Below are positions 17,731 through 26,442 of a DNA stretch of 64,000 bases, piece by piece. Under the pieces are notes generated by a model. The model was given only the letters and a program-made list of their open reading frames with translations, was not told where the DNA came from and did not search any database. A program made the translations under genes and the position numbers. Source of the DNA: CAYQDR01 sp964416315 (GTDB lineage: Bacteria > Methylomirabilota > Methylomirabilia > Rokubacteriales > DASRDR01); contig CAYQDR010000002.1 in NCBI GenBank assembly GCA_964416315.1, forward strand, positions 1 through 64,000, given 5' to 3'. The stretch's first letter is position 1; the number at the start of each line of letters is the position of its first letter.

Positions 17731-17973
17731 ATCGGATCCACCCGCTCCTTCCTCACGCAGGACATCTCGCTGACGGGCGACGCCCCCAGCATCTACATCG
17801 CGGCGCGGAAGCAGGCCCCGGACGTCTACAAAGGGACCAACCACGGCCACTTCCCGAAGGGGCCCGCCGGCCGGTTCTACTGGCTGCCCGCGCTGACGAG
17901 CTGCGTGAACGTCAAGCTCGCGAAGGACTTCATCCGCTACTACATGGACCGACCGCAGTACGGGAAGCTATAG
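17731..17973 (+). pseudogene. C-terminal fragment of an unidentified protein
   Basis: Starting right after the dehydrogenase stop, a frame without start codon encodes about 80 residues with normal protein-like composition (SLTGDAPSIYIAARKQAPDV, GTNHGHFPKGPAGRFYWLPA, DFIRYYMDRPQYGKL) and ends at 17971-17973. It looks like the tail of a longer protein whose front has been lost. I do not recognise the family. Together with the UTRA fragment it marks local gene erosion. Confidence 0.5.
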
Positions 17974-18132
17974 CAAGGACGCGATCCTTGTCAATCGCCG
18001 TGTCGCAAGCGTCGCGACGAACGTCAGCAAGGCAGTGTCGCCAGAACTCCGAACGCGCGCTTCACCCGTCTCTGTGGTATCAGGGGTACCGGGGGGGACG
18101 CCGGTCCCGGGTCCTGCTAGACTGGGGAGGCC
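17974..18132. other. Intergenic region with candidate promoter
   Basis: Somewhat lower GC at its left end. TAGACT about 9 nt before the rhodanese ATG could be a -10 box, with GGGGAGG overlapping the start of the transcript. Confidence 0.35.
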
Positions 18133-18456
18133 ATGGAGCCCTACGCCGAGATCACGCCCGAGGAGCTGAAGGCGCGGCTGGACGCGAGCCAGGCGCCGGC
18201 GCTCCTCGACATCCGCGAGCCGTGGGAGCATCAGCTCGGCGCGCTCCCGGGCGCGCGCCTCATCCCGATGGAGGATCTGCAGTTCCGCGTGGACGAGCTG
18301 GACCCGGAGCGCGAGCTGGTCGTCTACTGTCATCACGGGATCCGCTCGGCTGCTGTCGTCCCGTGGCTCCGCGCCCAGGGCATCCCTGCCGTGAACCTCC
18401 GCGGCGGCATCGACGCCTGGGCGCTCGCCGTGGATCCGAGCCTCCGCCGCTACTGA
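18133..18456 (+). CDS. Single-domain rhodanese-like sulfurtransferase
   Basis: 107 aa made of one rhodanese domain. The active-site loop is VVYCHHGIRSAA with the persulfide-forming Cys near residue 64. LLDIREPWEHQLGALPGARLIPM and NLRGGIDAWA are family landmarks. GlpE/ThiI-like proteins of this size transfer sulfane sulfur to cyanide or protein partners. It sits 5 nt upstream of an enoyl-CoA hydratase gene, so the two may be co-transcribed, although no metabolic link is obvious. Confidence 0.88.
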   Translation: MEPYAEITPEELKARLDASQAPALLDIREPWEHQLGALPGARLIPMEDLQFRVDELDPERELVVYCHHGIRSAAVVPWLRAQGIPAVNLRGGIDAWALAVDPSLRRY

Positions 18457-18461
18457 CGCCC

Positions 18462-19241
18462 GTGGCCGACCTCACCGTCGCGCGGGAAGGGGGCGTGGCC
18501 CGGGTCACGCTGGACCGCCCGCCGCTCAACATCCTGACGCCGGCGCTCATCGCGGACCTCGGGGCGGTCTTCCGCGCGCTGCGGGACGACCCCGCGGTCC
18601 GCGTGGTGGTCCTCGCGGGCGCGGGGCGGGCGTTCTCGGCGGGCGTCGAGGTCCAGGCGATGCGCGATCTGGATCCGCCGACCGCGCGCACGCTCATCCA
18701 GGGGCTCCACGACGCGATCCGGGCCCTCGAGGAGGTGGAGGCGCCCGTCGTGGCCCGGCTCCACGGCCACGTGCTGGGCGGGGCGCTCGAGCTGGTCATG
18801 GCGTGCGATCTCCGGCTCGCGGGTGCCTCGTGCCGGCTCGGGATGCCCGAGATCACGGTCGGGATCCCGTCGGTCATCGACGCCGTCCTGATGCCCGGGC
18901 TGATCGGCTGGGGCCGGGCGGCCGAGCTGATCCTGACGGGAGAACCCGTCGAGGCCGGGGTGGCGGAACGCTGGGGGCTCGTGAACCGCGTGGTCCCGGA
19001 CTCGGCGCTCGACGCGGAGGTGGCGGCCTGGGTCGGGCGCCTCCTCGCGCTGCCCCCGCACGCGCTCCGGCTCCAGACGGCGCTCCTCCGCCGCTGGCGC
19101 CGCGCGGCGCTGGAGCCGTCCGTCGCGTTGTCCATGGACGCCTTCGCGACCGCGTACGCGAGCGACGAGCCGCGACAGACGATGCAAGGCTTCCTCGATC
19201 GGCGGCGGGAGGGGCGCGGTGCCGGGGAGGCCCAGGGGTGA
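18462..19241 (+). CDS. Enoyl-CoA hydratase/isomerase family protein
   Basis: 259 aa, crotonase fold. Oxyanion-hole regions are AGRAFSAGVEVQAM (about 48-61) and HGHVLGGALELVMACDLRLA (about 102-121). The usual catalytic-Glu segment is LGMPEITVGIPSVID, which departs from the common PGxGG loop, so the reaction may not be simple hydration. GTG start, chosen to give a complete first strand. It overlaps the following MaoC gene (GTGA), indicating coupled expression in an acyl-CoA pathway. Confidence 0.87.
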   Translation: MADLTVAREGGVARVTLDRPPLNILTPALIADLGAVFRALRDDPAVRVVVLAGAGRAFSAGVEVQAMRDLDPPTARTLIQGLHDAIRALEEVEAPVVARLHGHVLGGALELVMACDLRLAGASCRLGMPEITVGIPSVIDAVLMPGLIGWGRAAELILTGEPVEAGVAERWGLVNRVVPDSALDAEVAAWVGRLLALPPHALRLQTALLRRWRRAALEPSVALSMDAFATAYASDEPRQTMQGFLDRRREGRGAGEAQG

Positions 19242-19702
19242 AGGAGGAGGGGACGGACCAGGTCACGGCGACCGGGCCTGACCCCGCGGCGTTCGGCGCG
19301 ATCCCGCTCGGCCATACCGAGCGCTTCACGAAGACCGTGTCCGAGGCGGACGTCTACCTGTTCGCGGGGATCACCGGCGACTTCTCGCCGGTCCACGTGG
19401 ACGAGGAGTTTTGTAAGGGCACGCGCTTCGGGGCGCGGATCGCGCACGGCGCGCTCCTGGTGGGCTTCATCTCGACGGTGATGGGCAAGATGACGGCCCG
19501 GATTCCACCCCCGGGCGGCGTGTCGTACTGGTACGAGGTGAAGTTCGTCGGGCCGGTCCGCTTCGGCGACACGGTCACGACGGAGCTGACGCTCGTGGAG
19601 ACGCGGGTCGAGCGGCGCGAGCTCGTCTTCGGCGCGCGCTGCGCCAACCAGCGCGGCGAGACCGTGCTGGAAGGCCGCACCGTCCTCAAGCTCATCACGT
19701 GA
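19238..19702 (+). CDS. MaoC-like dehydratase (R-specific enoyl-CoA hydratase type)
   Basis: 154 aa with a single hot-dog domain. The hydratase motif AGITGDFSPVHVDEEFCKGT contains the Asp and His expected for (R)-specific hydration of 2-enoyl-CoA, followed by GARIAHGALLVGFIS. The GTG start overlaps the crotonase stop by 4 nt. A clear paralogue occurs at 35384, next to another ABC importer and other acyl-CoA genes, so this gene type recurs in both clusters. Confidence 0.88.
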   Translation: MKEEGTDQVTATGPDPAAFGAIPLGHTERFTKTVSEADVYLFAGITGDFSPVHVDEEFCKGTRFGARIAHGALLVGFISTVMGKMTARIPPPGGVSYWYEVKFVGPVRFGDTVTTELTLVETRVERRELVFGARCANQRGETVLEGRTVLKLIT

Positions 19703-19733
19703 CGCCGGCCCCCCGGGTCGAACCGGACCCGGC

Positions 19734-19763
19734 TTGACACCGTGTCACCTCTCGTGGTAGTCG
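19734..19763 (+). promoter_or_regulatory. Candidate promoter with overlapping operator palindrome
   Basis: TTGACA (19734-19739) is a consensus -35, with TAGTCG (19758-19763) as a weak -10 after 18 bp. TGACAC-c-GTGTCA (19735-19747) is a perfect inverted repeat over the -35. This suggests a repressor-controlled promoter for the ABC importer genes starting at 19872. Confidence 0.5.
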
Positions 19764-19871
19764 AGTGCGCGTGGTCCTTCGTAGTTTCCGCGTGGGGCAC
19801 TCCCATCCGCGTGAAGGAACCGCCAGGCCGACCCAGCCAGGATCCGTGCCTTCGTGAGAGGAGGAGCGACG

Positions 19872-21287
19872 ATGGCCCGACCGTACCAGATCAGCCGACG
19901 ACGGTTTCTCAAGGGGATGACGGCCACCGGGGCGGCTCTCGGCGTGGGGCTCATGCCCCCCGAGGTGCGAGCCCAGGCGCGCACGCTGACCGTCTGGCAC
20001 ACCGAGGCTTCCGACGTCTCGGTCAAGGCCGTCCAGAAGGTCTGCGACAAGTTCGAGCAGACGCACCAGGGCGTGAGGGCCGTCCAGCAGGGGATCGCCT
20101 GGGCCGATCTGGGGCCGAAGCTCTATACGGCCCTCGCGGCCGGGACTCCGCCGGACCTCGCCCAGCTTAACTGCTACCACTTCCGCTCCTTCCAGAAGCA
20201 GGGCGCGATCGTCCCGATCGACGACGTCTACCGGGCGGTCGGGCTCAACGACGTGGTCGAGTCGGTCCGGGACATGACCCTGTGGGATGGGAAGCGCTGG
20301 GGCATCTCCCACCACGTCGGCGCGCCGCTCCTGATGGTCCGCCGGGACCTCGCCGAGCAGGCCGGGTTCAAGCTGTCCGAGGACCTCTCGAAGCCCACAT
20401 TCAAGACCTGGGCGGAGCAGCTCGAGTACCTGAAGGCCGTGACCAAGCCTGACAAGCGGCAGTGGGGGATGAGCCTGCCCGGGACCGGGTACTTCCTGCA
20501 AGAGCACGTCGGGCGCTGGGTCGGCTCGAACGGGGGCGGGTTCTACGACGAGAAGTGGAACCCGATCTTCAACAAGGACGCGTTCGTCGGCGCGATGGAG
20601 TTCACCAAGAGCCTGGCGGACAACAAGGTCGTGCCGCCCGACTGGCTCTCCCAGCACTGGCTCGGGATGATCGTCGAGTTCTCCACGGGCGTGACGACCA
20701 TGATCGACCACGGCTACGGCCGAATCGCGGGCTCGATCGACAAGTATGCGGCCGACAAGGCCAACGAGCGCCACTTCTTCCCCGTCTGGCGCCCCGTCGG
20801 GCCGATGGGCAAGACGGCGTACACGGACATGGACGCCGAGATCTGGGTCATCTTCTCGAAGTCGAGGGTGCAGGACCTGGCGAAGGAGTGGCTCAAGCTC
20901 TTCTACACGAAGGAGATGTACCTCAACTACGTCGCCCAGTACCCGGTCCATATGTCGCCGATCCTGAAGTCGCTCCGGAACGACCCCGGCTACAAGGCCC
21001 TGCCCCAGCTCAGGCAGTGGCCGAGCTGGGTTCGCCAGCAGGAGATGTACATCGACCAGAAGCTCGCGATCCCCGTGGGCGTCTTCTACCCGGCGACGAA
21101 CATCCAGATCCCGTTCCTGGCGGAGGTCTTCGACTCCGGGATCATCGCCGACGAGATCGTCGGCTACGCCCAGGGACGGCGGAAGGTGAAGGAGGCGGCC
21201 CAGCGGATTCAGGACCGGGTGACCGACCTCATCAAGAAGCTCGGCTACCCGGTCCCGGACCCGATCCGCTCGGAGAAGAAGGTCTAG
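19872..21287 (+). CDS. Extracellular solute-binding protein (family 1), Tat-exported
   Basis: 471 aa. The N-terminus SRRRFLKGMTATGAALGVG is a Tat signal. The mature protein begins near QARTLTVWHTEASDVSVKAV and has the features of carbohydrate-type ABC binding proteins (WADLGPKLYTALAAGTPPDL, VVPPDWLSQHWLGMIVEFST). The ATG at 19872 is preceded by GAGAGGAGGAGCG; an upstream ATG at 19854 lacks this. The two permeases follow 220 bp later, after a terminator-like repeat that probably lets the binding protein be made in excess. Confidence 0.9.
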   Translation: MARPYQISRRRFLKGMTATGAALGVGLMPPEVRAQARTLTVWHTEASDVSVKAVQKVCDKFEQTHQGVRAVQQGIAWADLGPKLYTALAAGTPPDLAQLNCYHFRSFQKQGAIVPIDDVYRAVGLNDVVESVRDMTLWDGKRWGISHHVGAPLLMVRRDLAEQAGFKLSEDLSKPTFKTWAEQLEYLKAVTKPDKRQWGMSLPGTGYFLQEHVGRWVGSNGGGFYDEKWNPIFNKDAFVGAMEFTKSLADNKVVPPDWLSQHWLGMIVEFSTGVTTMIDHGYGRIAGSIDKYAADKANERHFFPVWRPVGPMGKTAYTDMDAEIWVIFSKSRVQDLAKEWLKLFYTKEMYLNYVAQYPVHMSPILKSLRNDPGYKALPQLRQWPSWVRQQEMYIDQKLAIPVGVFYPATNIQIPFLAEVFDSGIIADEIVGYAQGRRKVKEAAQRIQDRVTDLIKKLGYPVPDPIRSEKKV

Positions 21288-21430
21288 ATCTCCGGAGGGG
21301 GGCTCCGCCCCCCTTTATTTCGGGGGGCCGGACCTTCCCCGGGGACAGGTTGCGCGGGCCAGGTACCCGCGCCCGAGGCGCTCCGCGTCTCCGCGCGGGT
21401 GCGCGCTCGGAGCGCTTCGATCAGGCCGCG
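21288..21430 (+). repeat. Intergenic repeat family A, copy 1
   Basis: Starts with a GGAGGGGGGCTCCGCCCCCC hairpin and continues with GGGGGCCGGACCTTCCCC, TTGCGCGGGC and GCGCTCGGAGCG. The same order of elements appears after other plus-strand genes near 29401, 39528, 43347 and 46530. This copy is longer because of extra GC-rich sequence in the middle. Confidence 0.75.
21293..21320 (+). terminator. Rho-independent-like terminator
   Basis: Stem GGGGGGC (21297-21303) and GCCCCCC (21307-21313), loop TCC, then TTTATTT. It lies 6 nt after the binding-protein stop and before the permease genes, so it may act as a partial terminator inside the operon. Confidence 0.65.
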
Positions 21431-21507
21431 CGGACGGGCGGCTCGGTGCGGCACGTGTCGGGGCCCCCCCTAGCCGCCCGCCCCGCCCCCGGGGCCCTCG
21501 CCAACCC

Positions 21508-22386
21508 GTGACGCGCGCGCGACACGCTCTCCACGGCCTCCTCCTGTTCCTGCCGGCGCTCGTCGTCATCCTGGGGTTCATCTTCTTCCCCGTCGCCTAC
21601 TCGATCTGGGTCTCCCTCACCAACAAGCACGTGATCTTTCCCGTCTACGACTTCGTCGGTTTGGAGAACTACATCGAGTTGGCCTGGGATCCGGACTACT
21701 GGTGGAGCTTCTGGCGGGGGGTCGTCTTCTCCGTCGGCTCGATCGCGTTCCAGGTGTTGCTCGGCCTCCTCGCCGCCCTGCTCCTGAACCAGCCGTTCCG
21801 GGGGCGGGGGTTTGTCCGCGGCATCACGCTGTTCCCCTACATGCTGCCGACGATCGTCGTGATCCTCCTCTGGAAATGGCTGCTGGCCGCCTCGTACGGG
21901 CCGGTGAATTTCGTCCTCCAGGCCCTTGGCCTCGTCTCGACTCCGGTCGTGTGGCTCGGCGACCGCTGGCTCATGGCCTCGACGATCTTCGTCGCGGTCT
22001 GGCAGTTCTTCCCCTTCGTGGTCATCAGCCTGCTCGCGCGGCTCCAGACGATCGACCTCCAGCTCTACGAGGCGGCGTCGATCGACGGGGCGAACGCCTG
22101 GCGACGCTTCGTTCACGTCACGCTGCCGGAGCTGCGCTACGTGCTCTTTGTGGTGATCCTGTTGCGCACCTTCTTCATGTTCACGAAGTTCGACGTGCCG
22201 TGGCTGATGGCAACGGGAGGCGGGCTCCAAGAGCTCGTCCAGAACACGCCCGTCTACGCCTTCCGCAAGACCTTCCGGTTCTTCCAGGCGGGCGGGGGCG
22301 CGGCGATCTCGGTGAGCCTGTTCCTCATGCTGATCGGCCTGACCGCCGTCTACTTCCGGGTCTACCGGCGAGAGGCGGAGGCCTGA
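21508..22386 (+). CDS. CUT1-type ABC importer permease, MalF-like
   Basis: 292 aa with six membrane segments starting at HGLLLFLPALVVILGFIFF. The EAA loop is LQLYEAASIDGANAWRRFVHVTLPELR. GTG start without an obvious ribosome binding site; the position gives a short basic N-terminus before the first helix, as normal for the family. It is followed after 1 nt by its MalG-like partner. No ATPase gene is nearby. Confidence 0.88.
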   Translation: MTRARHALHGLLLFLPALVVILGFIFFPVAYSIWVSLTNKHVIFPVYDFVGLENYIELAWDPDYWWSFWRGVVFSVGSIAFQVLLGLLAALLLNQPFRGRGFVRGITLFPYMLPTIVVILLWKWLLAASYGPVNFVLQALGLVSTPVVWLGDRWLMASTIFVAVWQFFPFVVISLLARLQTIDLQLYEAASIDGANAWRRFVHVTLPELRYVLFVVILLRTFFMFTKFDVPWLMATGGGLQELVQNTPVYAFRKTFRFFQAGGGAAISVSLFLMLIGLTAVYFRVYRREAEA

Positions 22387-22387
22387 C

Positions 22388-23218
22388 ATGCCGGCCAGGC
22401 GGCTCTCCTATGCGGGGGCGCTGTACCTCTGCTCGCTCCTGCTCCTCGTCCTTTGCGGCCTCCCGCTCCTCTGGATGCTCTACACCGCGCTCAAGGTGCC
22501 CGGGGAGCTGTTCAGCTACCCGCCGCGCGTGACCGGAGGGTATACGCTCGCGAACTTCCGGCGGCTCCTCTGGGAGACGGATTTCCCGATCTACTTCCGG
22601 AACAGCGTCGGCATCGCGGCGGTGACGGTCCTCGTGGACATCGTGATCGCGACGGTGGGCGCCTACAGCCTGACCCGCTACCGGTATCCGGGGAAGGAGC
22701 TCCTTGCCAACCTGACGCTGTTCACGTACATGTTCGCCCCGATCATGCTCATCATCCCCGTCTACATCCTGCTCCAGCAGCTCGCTCTCGCCAACACGCA
22801 CCTCGGACTCGTCCTCGCCTACCTCTCGATCTCGCTCCCCTTCACCCTCTGGCTCCTGCGGGCGTTCTTCCAGTCGCTTCCCATCGACCTCGAGCACGCG
22901 GCGTGGGTGGACGGGGCGAGCCGCTTCCAGGCGGTCGTCCACGTCGTCCTCCCCCAGGCCGTGCCGGGGGTCATCGCGACCTCCGTCTTCGCCTTCGTGG
23001 TCGTCTGGAACGACTACCTCTTCGCGCGAGTCCTCCTCAACGAGCGAGGTCTTCTCACGATGCCGGTGGGGCTCCAGGACATGTACGAGTCCACCATCGT
23101 GGACTGGGGCCTCCTGATGTCCGGGGCGGTGGTCGTCACCATCCCCGCCATCGTGTTCTTCCTGATCGTCCAGCGGTTCCTGATCCAGGGCTGGGGCATG
23201 GGGGCGATCAAGGGGTAG
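22388..23218 (+). CDS. CUT1-type ABC importer permease, MalG-like
   Basis: 276 aa with six membrane segments. The EAA loop is DLEHAAWVDGASRFQAVVHVVLPQAVPG. It starts 1 nt after the MalF-like stop and ends 1 nt before the CoA-transferase ATG (TAGGATG), so importer and CoA-transferase are almost certainly on one mRNA. That is unusual for a sugar importer and suggests an imported compound that is later handled as a CoA thioester. Confidence 0.9.
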   Translation: MPARRLSYAGALYLCSLLLLVLCGLPLLWMLYTALKVPGELFSYPPRVTGGYTLANFRRLLWETDFPIYFRNSVGIAAVTVLVDIVIATVGAYSLTRYRYPGKELLANLTLFTYMFAPIMLIIPVYILLQQLALANTHLGLVLAYLSISLPFTLWLLRAFFQSLPIDLEHAAWVDGASRFQAVVHVVLPQAVPGVIATSVFAFVVVWNDYLFARVLLNERGLLTMPVGLQDMYESTIVDWGLLMSGAVVVTIPAIVFFLIVQRFLIQGWGMGAIKG

Positions 23219-23219
23219 G

Positions 23220-24824
23220 ATGACCACGGGCGTCGAGATCATCGAGCCGCGCGCGGCGACCGATCTGATCCGCGATGCCGACACCGTCTTCGTCGGCGGC
23301 TCCGGCGGCGGGCACGGCGTCCCGGAGGCGGTCATCGAAGCGCTGGCCGAGCGGTTCCGGGCCACCGGGCACCCGCGCGACCTGACGCTCATGAGCGTGG
23401 TCGCGATCGGCGACTGGAAGGACACCGGATTCAATCGGCTGGCGGAGCCCGGCCTCGTCCGGCGGGTGATCAGCGCGGGGCTCAACAACTCGCCTCGCCT
23501 CGGCGCCCTGGCGCGCGCGGACCGGATCGAGGTGTACACGTTCCCGCAGGGCGTCCTCGCCCAGCTCTGCCGCGACATGGCCGCGGGCCGCCCGGGGCTC
23601 CTGACCCGGACGGGCCTCCACACCTTCGTGGACCCGCGGCACGGGGGCGGCAAGCAGAGCGCGTGCACGCGCGAGGACCTGGTCGAGCTCGTCCAGATCC
23701 GCGGGGAGGAGTACCTCCTCTACCGCGCCCCCCGCGTGGACGTCGCCGTCATCCGCGGCACCACCGCCGACGAGCGCGGGAACGTCACGCTGGAGGAGGA
23801 GGCCTACTTCGGCGAGCAGCTCTCCATCGCGACGGCGGCGCACAACCAGGGCGCGATCGTCATCTGCCAGGTCAAGCGCCTGGCGGCGGCCGGCACCCTG
23901 AACGGGAAGCTCGTCAAGGTCCCCGGGCCCCTGGTCGATTACCTGGTCGTCGCGGCCGACCAGCGCCAAACGTACCTCACGGCGTTCGATCCGGGGTACG
24001 CGGGCCTCATCCGGCGCCCCGACGCCGCGCTCCCGACGATCCCCTTCGACATCCGCAAGGTGATCGCGCGCCGGGGCGTGTTAGAGCTGTTCCCCGGCGC
24101 CGTGGTCAACCTCGGCTTCGGCGTCTCGAACGGGATCGCCGCGGTCGCCGCCGAGGAGGGGATCCACCGCGAGGTGACGCTGACCGTCGAGCAGGGCATC
24201 GTCGGCGGCGTGCCGGCCGGCGGCCCGGACGCCGGCGCCGGGTTCAACTACGACGCGATGGTGGACCAGCCCTACCAGTTCGACCTCTACGACGGCGGCG
24301 GCCTGGACGTGGCGTTCCTCTCCTTCGCGGAGGTGGACGCCCAGGGCCACGTCAACGTGAGCCGGTTCGGGGGCCTCATCAACGGCCCCGGCGGCTTTAT
24401 CAACATCAGCCAGGGGGCCCGGAAGGTCGTGTTCTCGGGGGCCCTGACGGCCGGCGGGCTCGAGATCGAGCCGGACGGGCGGTCGGGCGCCCGCCTCGCC
24501 CGCGAGGGCCGGACGCGGAAGTGGGTCCGGCGGGTGCAGCAGGTCACCTTCAACGGGCCCTATGCCCTCGCGTGCGGCCAGGCGGTGGTGTACGTCACGG
24601 ATCGCGCGGTCTTTCGGCTCACGCCCGAGGGCCTCGAGCTGACGGAGATCGCCGCCGGGATCGACGTCGAGCGCGACGTCCTGCGGCAGATCGAATTCCC
24701 GGTCCGCGTGACGCGGGAGCTCCGGCCCATGGAGGCCCGGCTGTTCCGCCCCGAGCCGATGGGGTTCCTCGCCGAGTTCCGGGCGCGGCCCAGCGCCCGC
24801 GCCAGGAGGTCGAGGCGAGCATGA
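23220..24824 (+). CDS. Family I acyl-CoA:acetate/3-ketoacid CoA-transferase, fused alpha-beta
   Basis: 534 aa, the size of fused YdiF/propionate CoA-transferase-like enzymes. The N-terminal half carries VFVGGSGGGHGVPEAVIEAL. The C-terminal half carries LTVEQGIVGGVPAGG, whose Glu (about residue 324) is the expected thioester-forming nucleophile, and the glycine loop GPGGFINISQGARKVVF. It moves CoA between carboxylic acids in the cytoplasm. It overlaps by 4 nt the ATG of the enoyl-CoA hydratase gene that has been split by a transposon. Confidence 0.9.
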   Translation: MTTGVEIIEPRAATDLIRDADTVFVGGSGGGHGVPEAVIEALAERFRATGHPRDLTLMSVVAIGDWKDTGFNRLAEPGLVRRVISAGLNNSPRLGALARADRIEVYTFPQGVLAQLCRDMAAGRPGLLTRTGLHTFVDPRHGGGKQSACTREDLVELVQIRGEEYLLYRAPRVDVAVIRGTTADERGNVTLEEEAYFGEQLSIATAAHNQGAIVICQVKRLAAAGTLNGKLVKVPGPLVDYLVVAADQRQTYLTAFDPGYAGLIRRPDAALPTIPFDIRKVIARRGVLELFPGAVVNLGFGVSNGIAAVAAEEGIHREVTLTVEQGIVGGVPAGGPDAGAGFNYDAMVDQPYQFDLYDGGGLDVAFLSFAEVDAQGHVNVSRFGGLINGPGGFINISQGARKVVFSGALTAGGLEIEPDGRSGARLAREGRTRKWVRRVQQVTFNGPYALACGQAVVYVTDRAVFRLTPEGLELTEIAAGIDVERDVLRQIEFPVRVTRELRPMEARLFRPEPMGFLAEFRARPSARARRSRRA

Positions 24825-25395
24825 CGGGGAGCGCCGAGCTGATCCGGGCCACCCTGGCCGATGGCATCGCCGTGCTGACCCTCGACAACCCGCCGTTGAA
24901 CCTGGTCACGCTTGAGCTGACCCGGCAGCTCGCCACCGCGCTCGACCGCCTGGCGGCCGATCCGGCCGCCCGCGTCCTGGTCGTGACGGGCGCGGGGGAC
25001 CGGGCCTTCTGCGCGGGGTCCGACATCTCGGAGTTCCCCGCCGTCATGGACGACGTCGTGGGGAAGAAGCTCGCGCGGGAGAACGAGACCTACGGCAAGC
25101 TCGACGACTTCCCGCGACCCACCATCGCCGCCCTGAACGGCCTCGCCTACGGCGGCGGGCTCGAGCTGGCCGTCTGCTGCGACCTCATCGTCACCGGAGC
25201 CGACGTCCGGCTCGCCCTTCCCGAGGTCAAGCTCGGCGTCATGCCGGGGACCGGCGGCACCGTGCGGGTGCCCCGACGGATCGGGGAGGGCCGGGCGAAG
25301 GAGCTGATGATGTTCGGTGAGCCCATCGACGCCCAGACGGCGCTCCAGTGGGGGCTCGTCAACCGCGTCGTGCCCGCCGGCCAGGCCCTCGCGAG
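24821..25395 (+). pseudogene. Enoyl-CoA hydratase, 5' part (interrupted by transposon)
   Basis: Codes for residues 1-191 of a crotonase-fold protein: oxyanion segments DRAFCAGSDISEF and LAYGGGLELAVCCDLIV, catalytic Glu region LALPEVKLGVMPGTGGTVRVP. A transposon entered after the codons for GQALA. The split gene reads a few foreign residues and stops inside the element. Joining this part to 29188-29398 after removing the element and one copy of the 8-bp duplication restores a 261-aa protein of normal length. ATG at 24821 with AGGAGG upstream, overlapping the CoA-transferase stop. Confidence 0.92.
25388..25395. repeat. Target site duplication, left copy (CTCGCGAG)
   Basis: CTCGCGAG directly abuts the left end of the element and recurs exactly at 29180-29187 after the right end. 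The 8-bp length fits IS1595-family insertion. Confidence 0.92.
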
Positions 25396-25419
25396 GGCAA
25401 CAATATACTTGACTCACCC
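25396..25419 (+). repeat. Left terminal inverted repeat
   Basis: Begins GGCAACAATATACTTGACTC; mirrored at 29156-29179 with four mismatches. An 18-nt stretch (25399-25416) is identical to the end of the IS remnant at 57586-57603. Confidence 0.9.
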
Positions 25420-25437
25420 GGCTTCCCCTGCTATGCT
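25409..25437 (+). promoter_or_regulatory. Transposase promoter embedded in left end
   Basis: -35 TTGACT (25409-25414), 17-bp spacer, -10 TATGCT (25432-25437). Only 6 nt separate the -10 from the transposase ATG and there is no Shine-Dalgarno, so the mRNA is probably leaderless. The -35 lies within the inverted repeat. Confidence 0.75.
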
Positions 25438-25443
25438 TATGGC

Positions 25444-26406
25444 ATGAAGACAATCACCGGCCCGCTCCCCGAGACCCTGATTGATGCGGTGCGCTATTTC
25501 GGCGATCCTGACGTATGCCTGTCCTTCGTGGCCGGGCTTCGATGGCCGGACGGACCCGTCTGCCCAGCGTGCGGGGCGGCCGAGCCGTCCTTTCTGAGCA
25601 CCAGGCGGCTGTGGAAGTGCCGGGGCTGCCAGAAGCAGTTTTCCGTGAAGGTCGGGACGATCTTCGAGGACAGCCCCATCGGCCTTGACAAGTGGCTCCC
25701 CGCACTGTGGATGGTCGGCAACTGCAAGAACGGGGTCAGCTCCTACGAAGTGGCGCGGGCGCTCGGCGTCACCCAGAAAACCGCGTGGTTCATGGCCCAC
25801 CGGATTCGGCTCGCCATGCAGACCGGCAGCTTCCGCAAGCTCGGGGGTGAAGTGGAAGTGGACGAAACCTTCATCGGCGGCTCTGCCCGCTTCATGCATA
25901 AGACCAAGCGAGCGCGCGTGGTTAAGGGCGGTCGCGGGATGGTCGGCAAGGTGGCCGTCATGGGGCTGCTGGAACGCCACGGGGACGACGGCCACAGCCG
26001 CGTAGTGACTCGCGTGGTGGGCGACACCAAGACCCGGACCCTGCACGACAAGGTGACCGAGCACGTCACCCCGGGGGCCGAAGTCTTCACCGACGCCCTG
26101 GCGTCCTATCGCCACCTGGACGCGCAGTACGTTCACCGGGTCATCGACCACGCCGAAGCCTACGCGAAGGGCCGAATCCACACCAACGGGCTGGAGAACT
26201 TCTGGTCGCTCTTGAAGCGGGCCATCAAGGGCACCTACGTCAGCGTCGAACCGTTCCACCTGTTCCGGTACCTGGACGAGCAGTCCTTCCGGTACAATGC
26301 CCGCAAGCTGACCGATGCCATGCGCTTCGTTCGCGTGCTGCGTGGCATCATCGGGAAACGCTTGACCTACGGGCGCCTGATCGGGTCCGAGTTGGCGACG
26401 ACGTGA
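25444..26406 (+). CDS. IS1595-family (ISXO2-like) transposase
   Basis: 320 aa. It has an N-terminal zinc ribbon (CPAC at about 40, CRGC at about 60), a helix-turn-helix-like VSSYEVARALGVTQKTAWFM (about 99-118), then the catalytic core: first Asp in EVEVDETFIGG, second Asp in EVFTDALASY, and HTNGLENFWSLLKRAIKGTY with the Asn/Lys characteristic of the family's DDN/EK pattern. It appears intact and so potentially active. ATG at 25444 is the first codon after the end-embedded promoter. It catalyses movement of the whole element through the inverted repeats. Confidence 0.93.
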   Translation: MKTITGPLPETLIDAVRYFGDPDVCLSFVAGLRWPDGPVCPACGAAEPSFLSTRRLWKCRGCQKQFSVKVGTIFEDSPIGLDKWLPALWMVGNCKNGVSSYEVARALGVTQKTAWFMAHRIRLAMQTGSFRKLGGEVEVDETFIGGSARFMHKTKRARVVKGGRGMVGKVAVMGLLERHGDDGHSRVVTRVVGDTKTRTLHDKVTEHVTPGAEVFTDALASYRHLDAQYVHRVIDHAEAYAKGRIHTNGLENFWSLLKRAIKGTYVSVEPFHLFRYLDEQSFRYNARKLTDAMRFVRVLRGIIGKRLTYGRLIGSELATT

Positions 26407-26442
26407 GGGTCGCCTGAAGCGCGGCCCGAGGCGGCATCGAGG

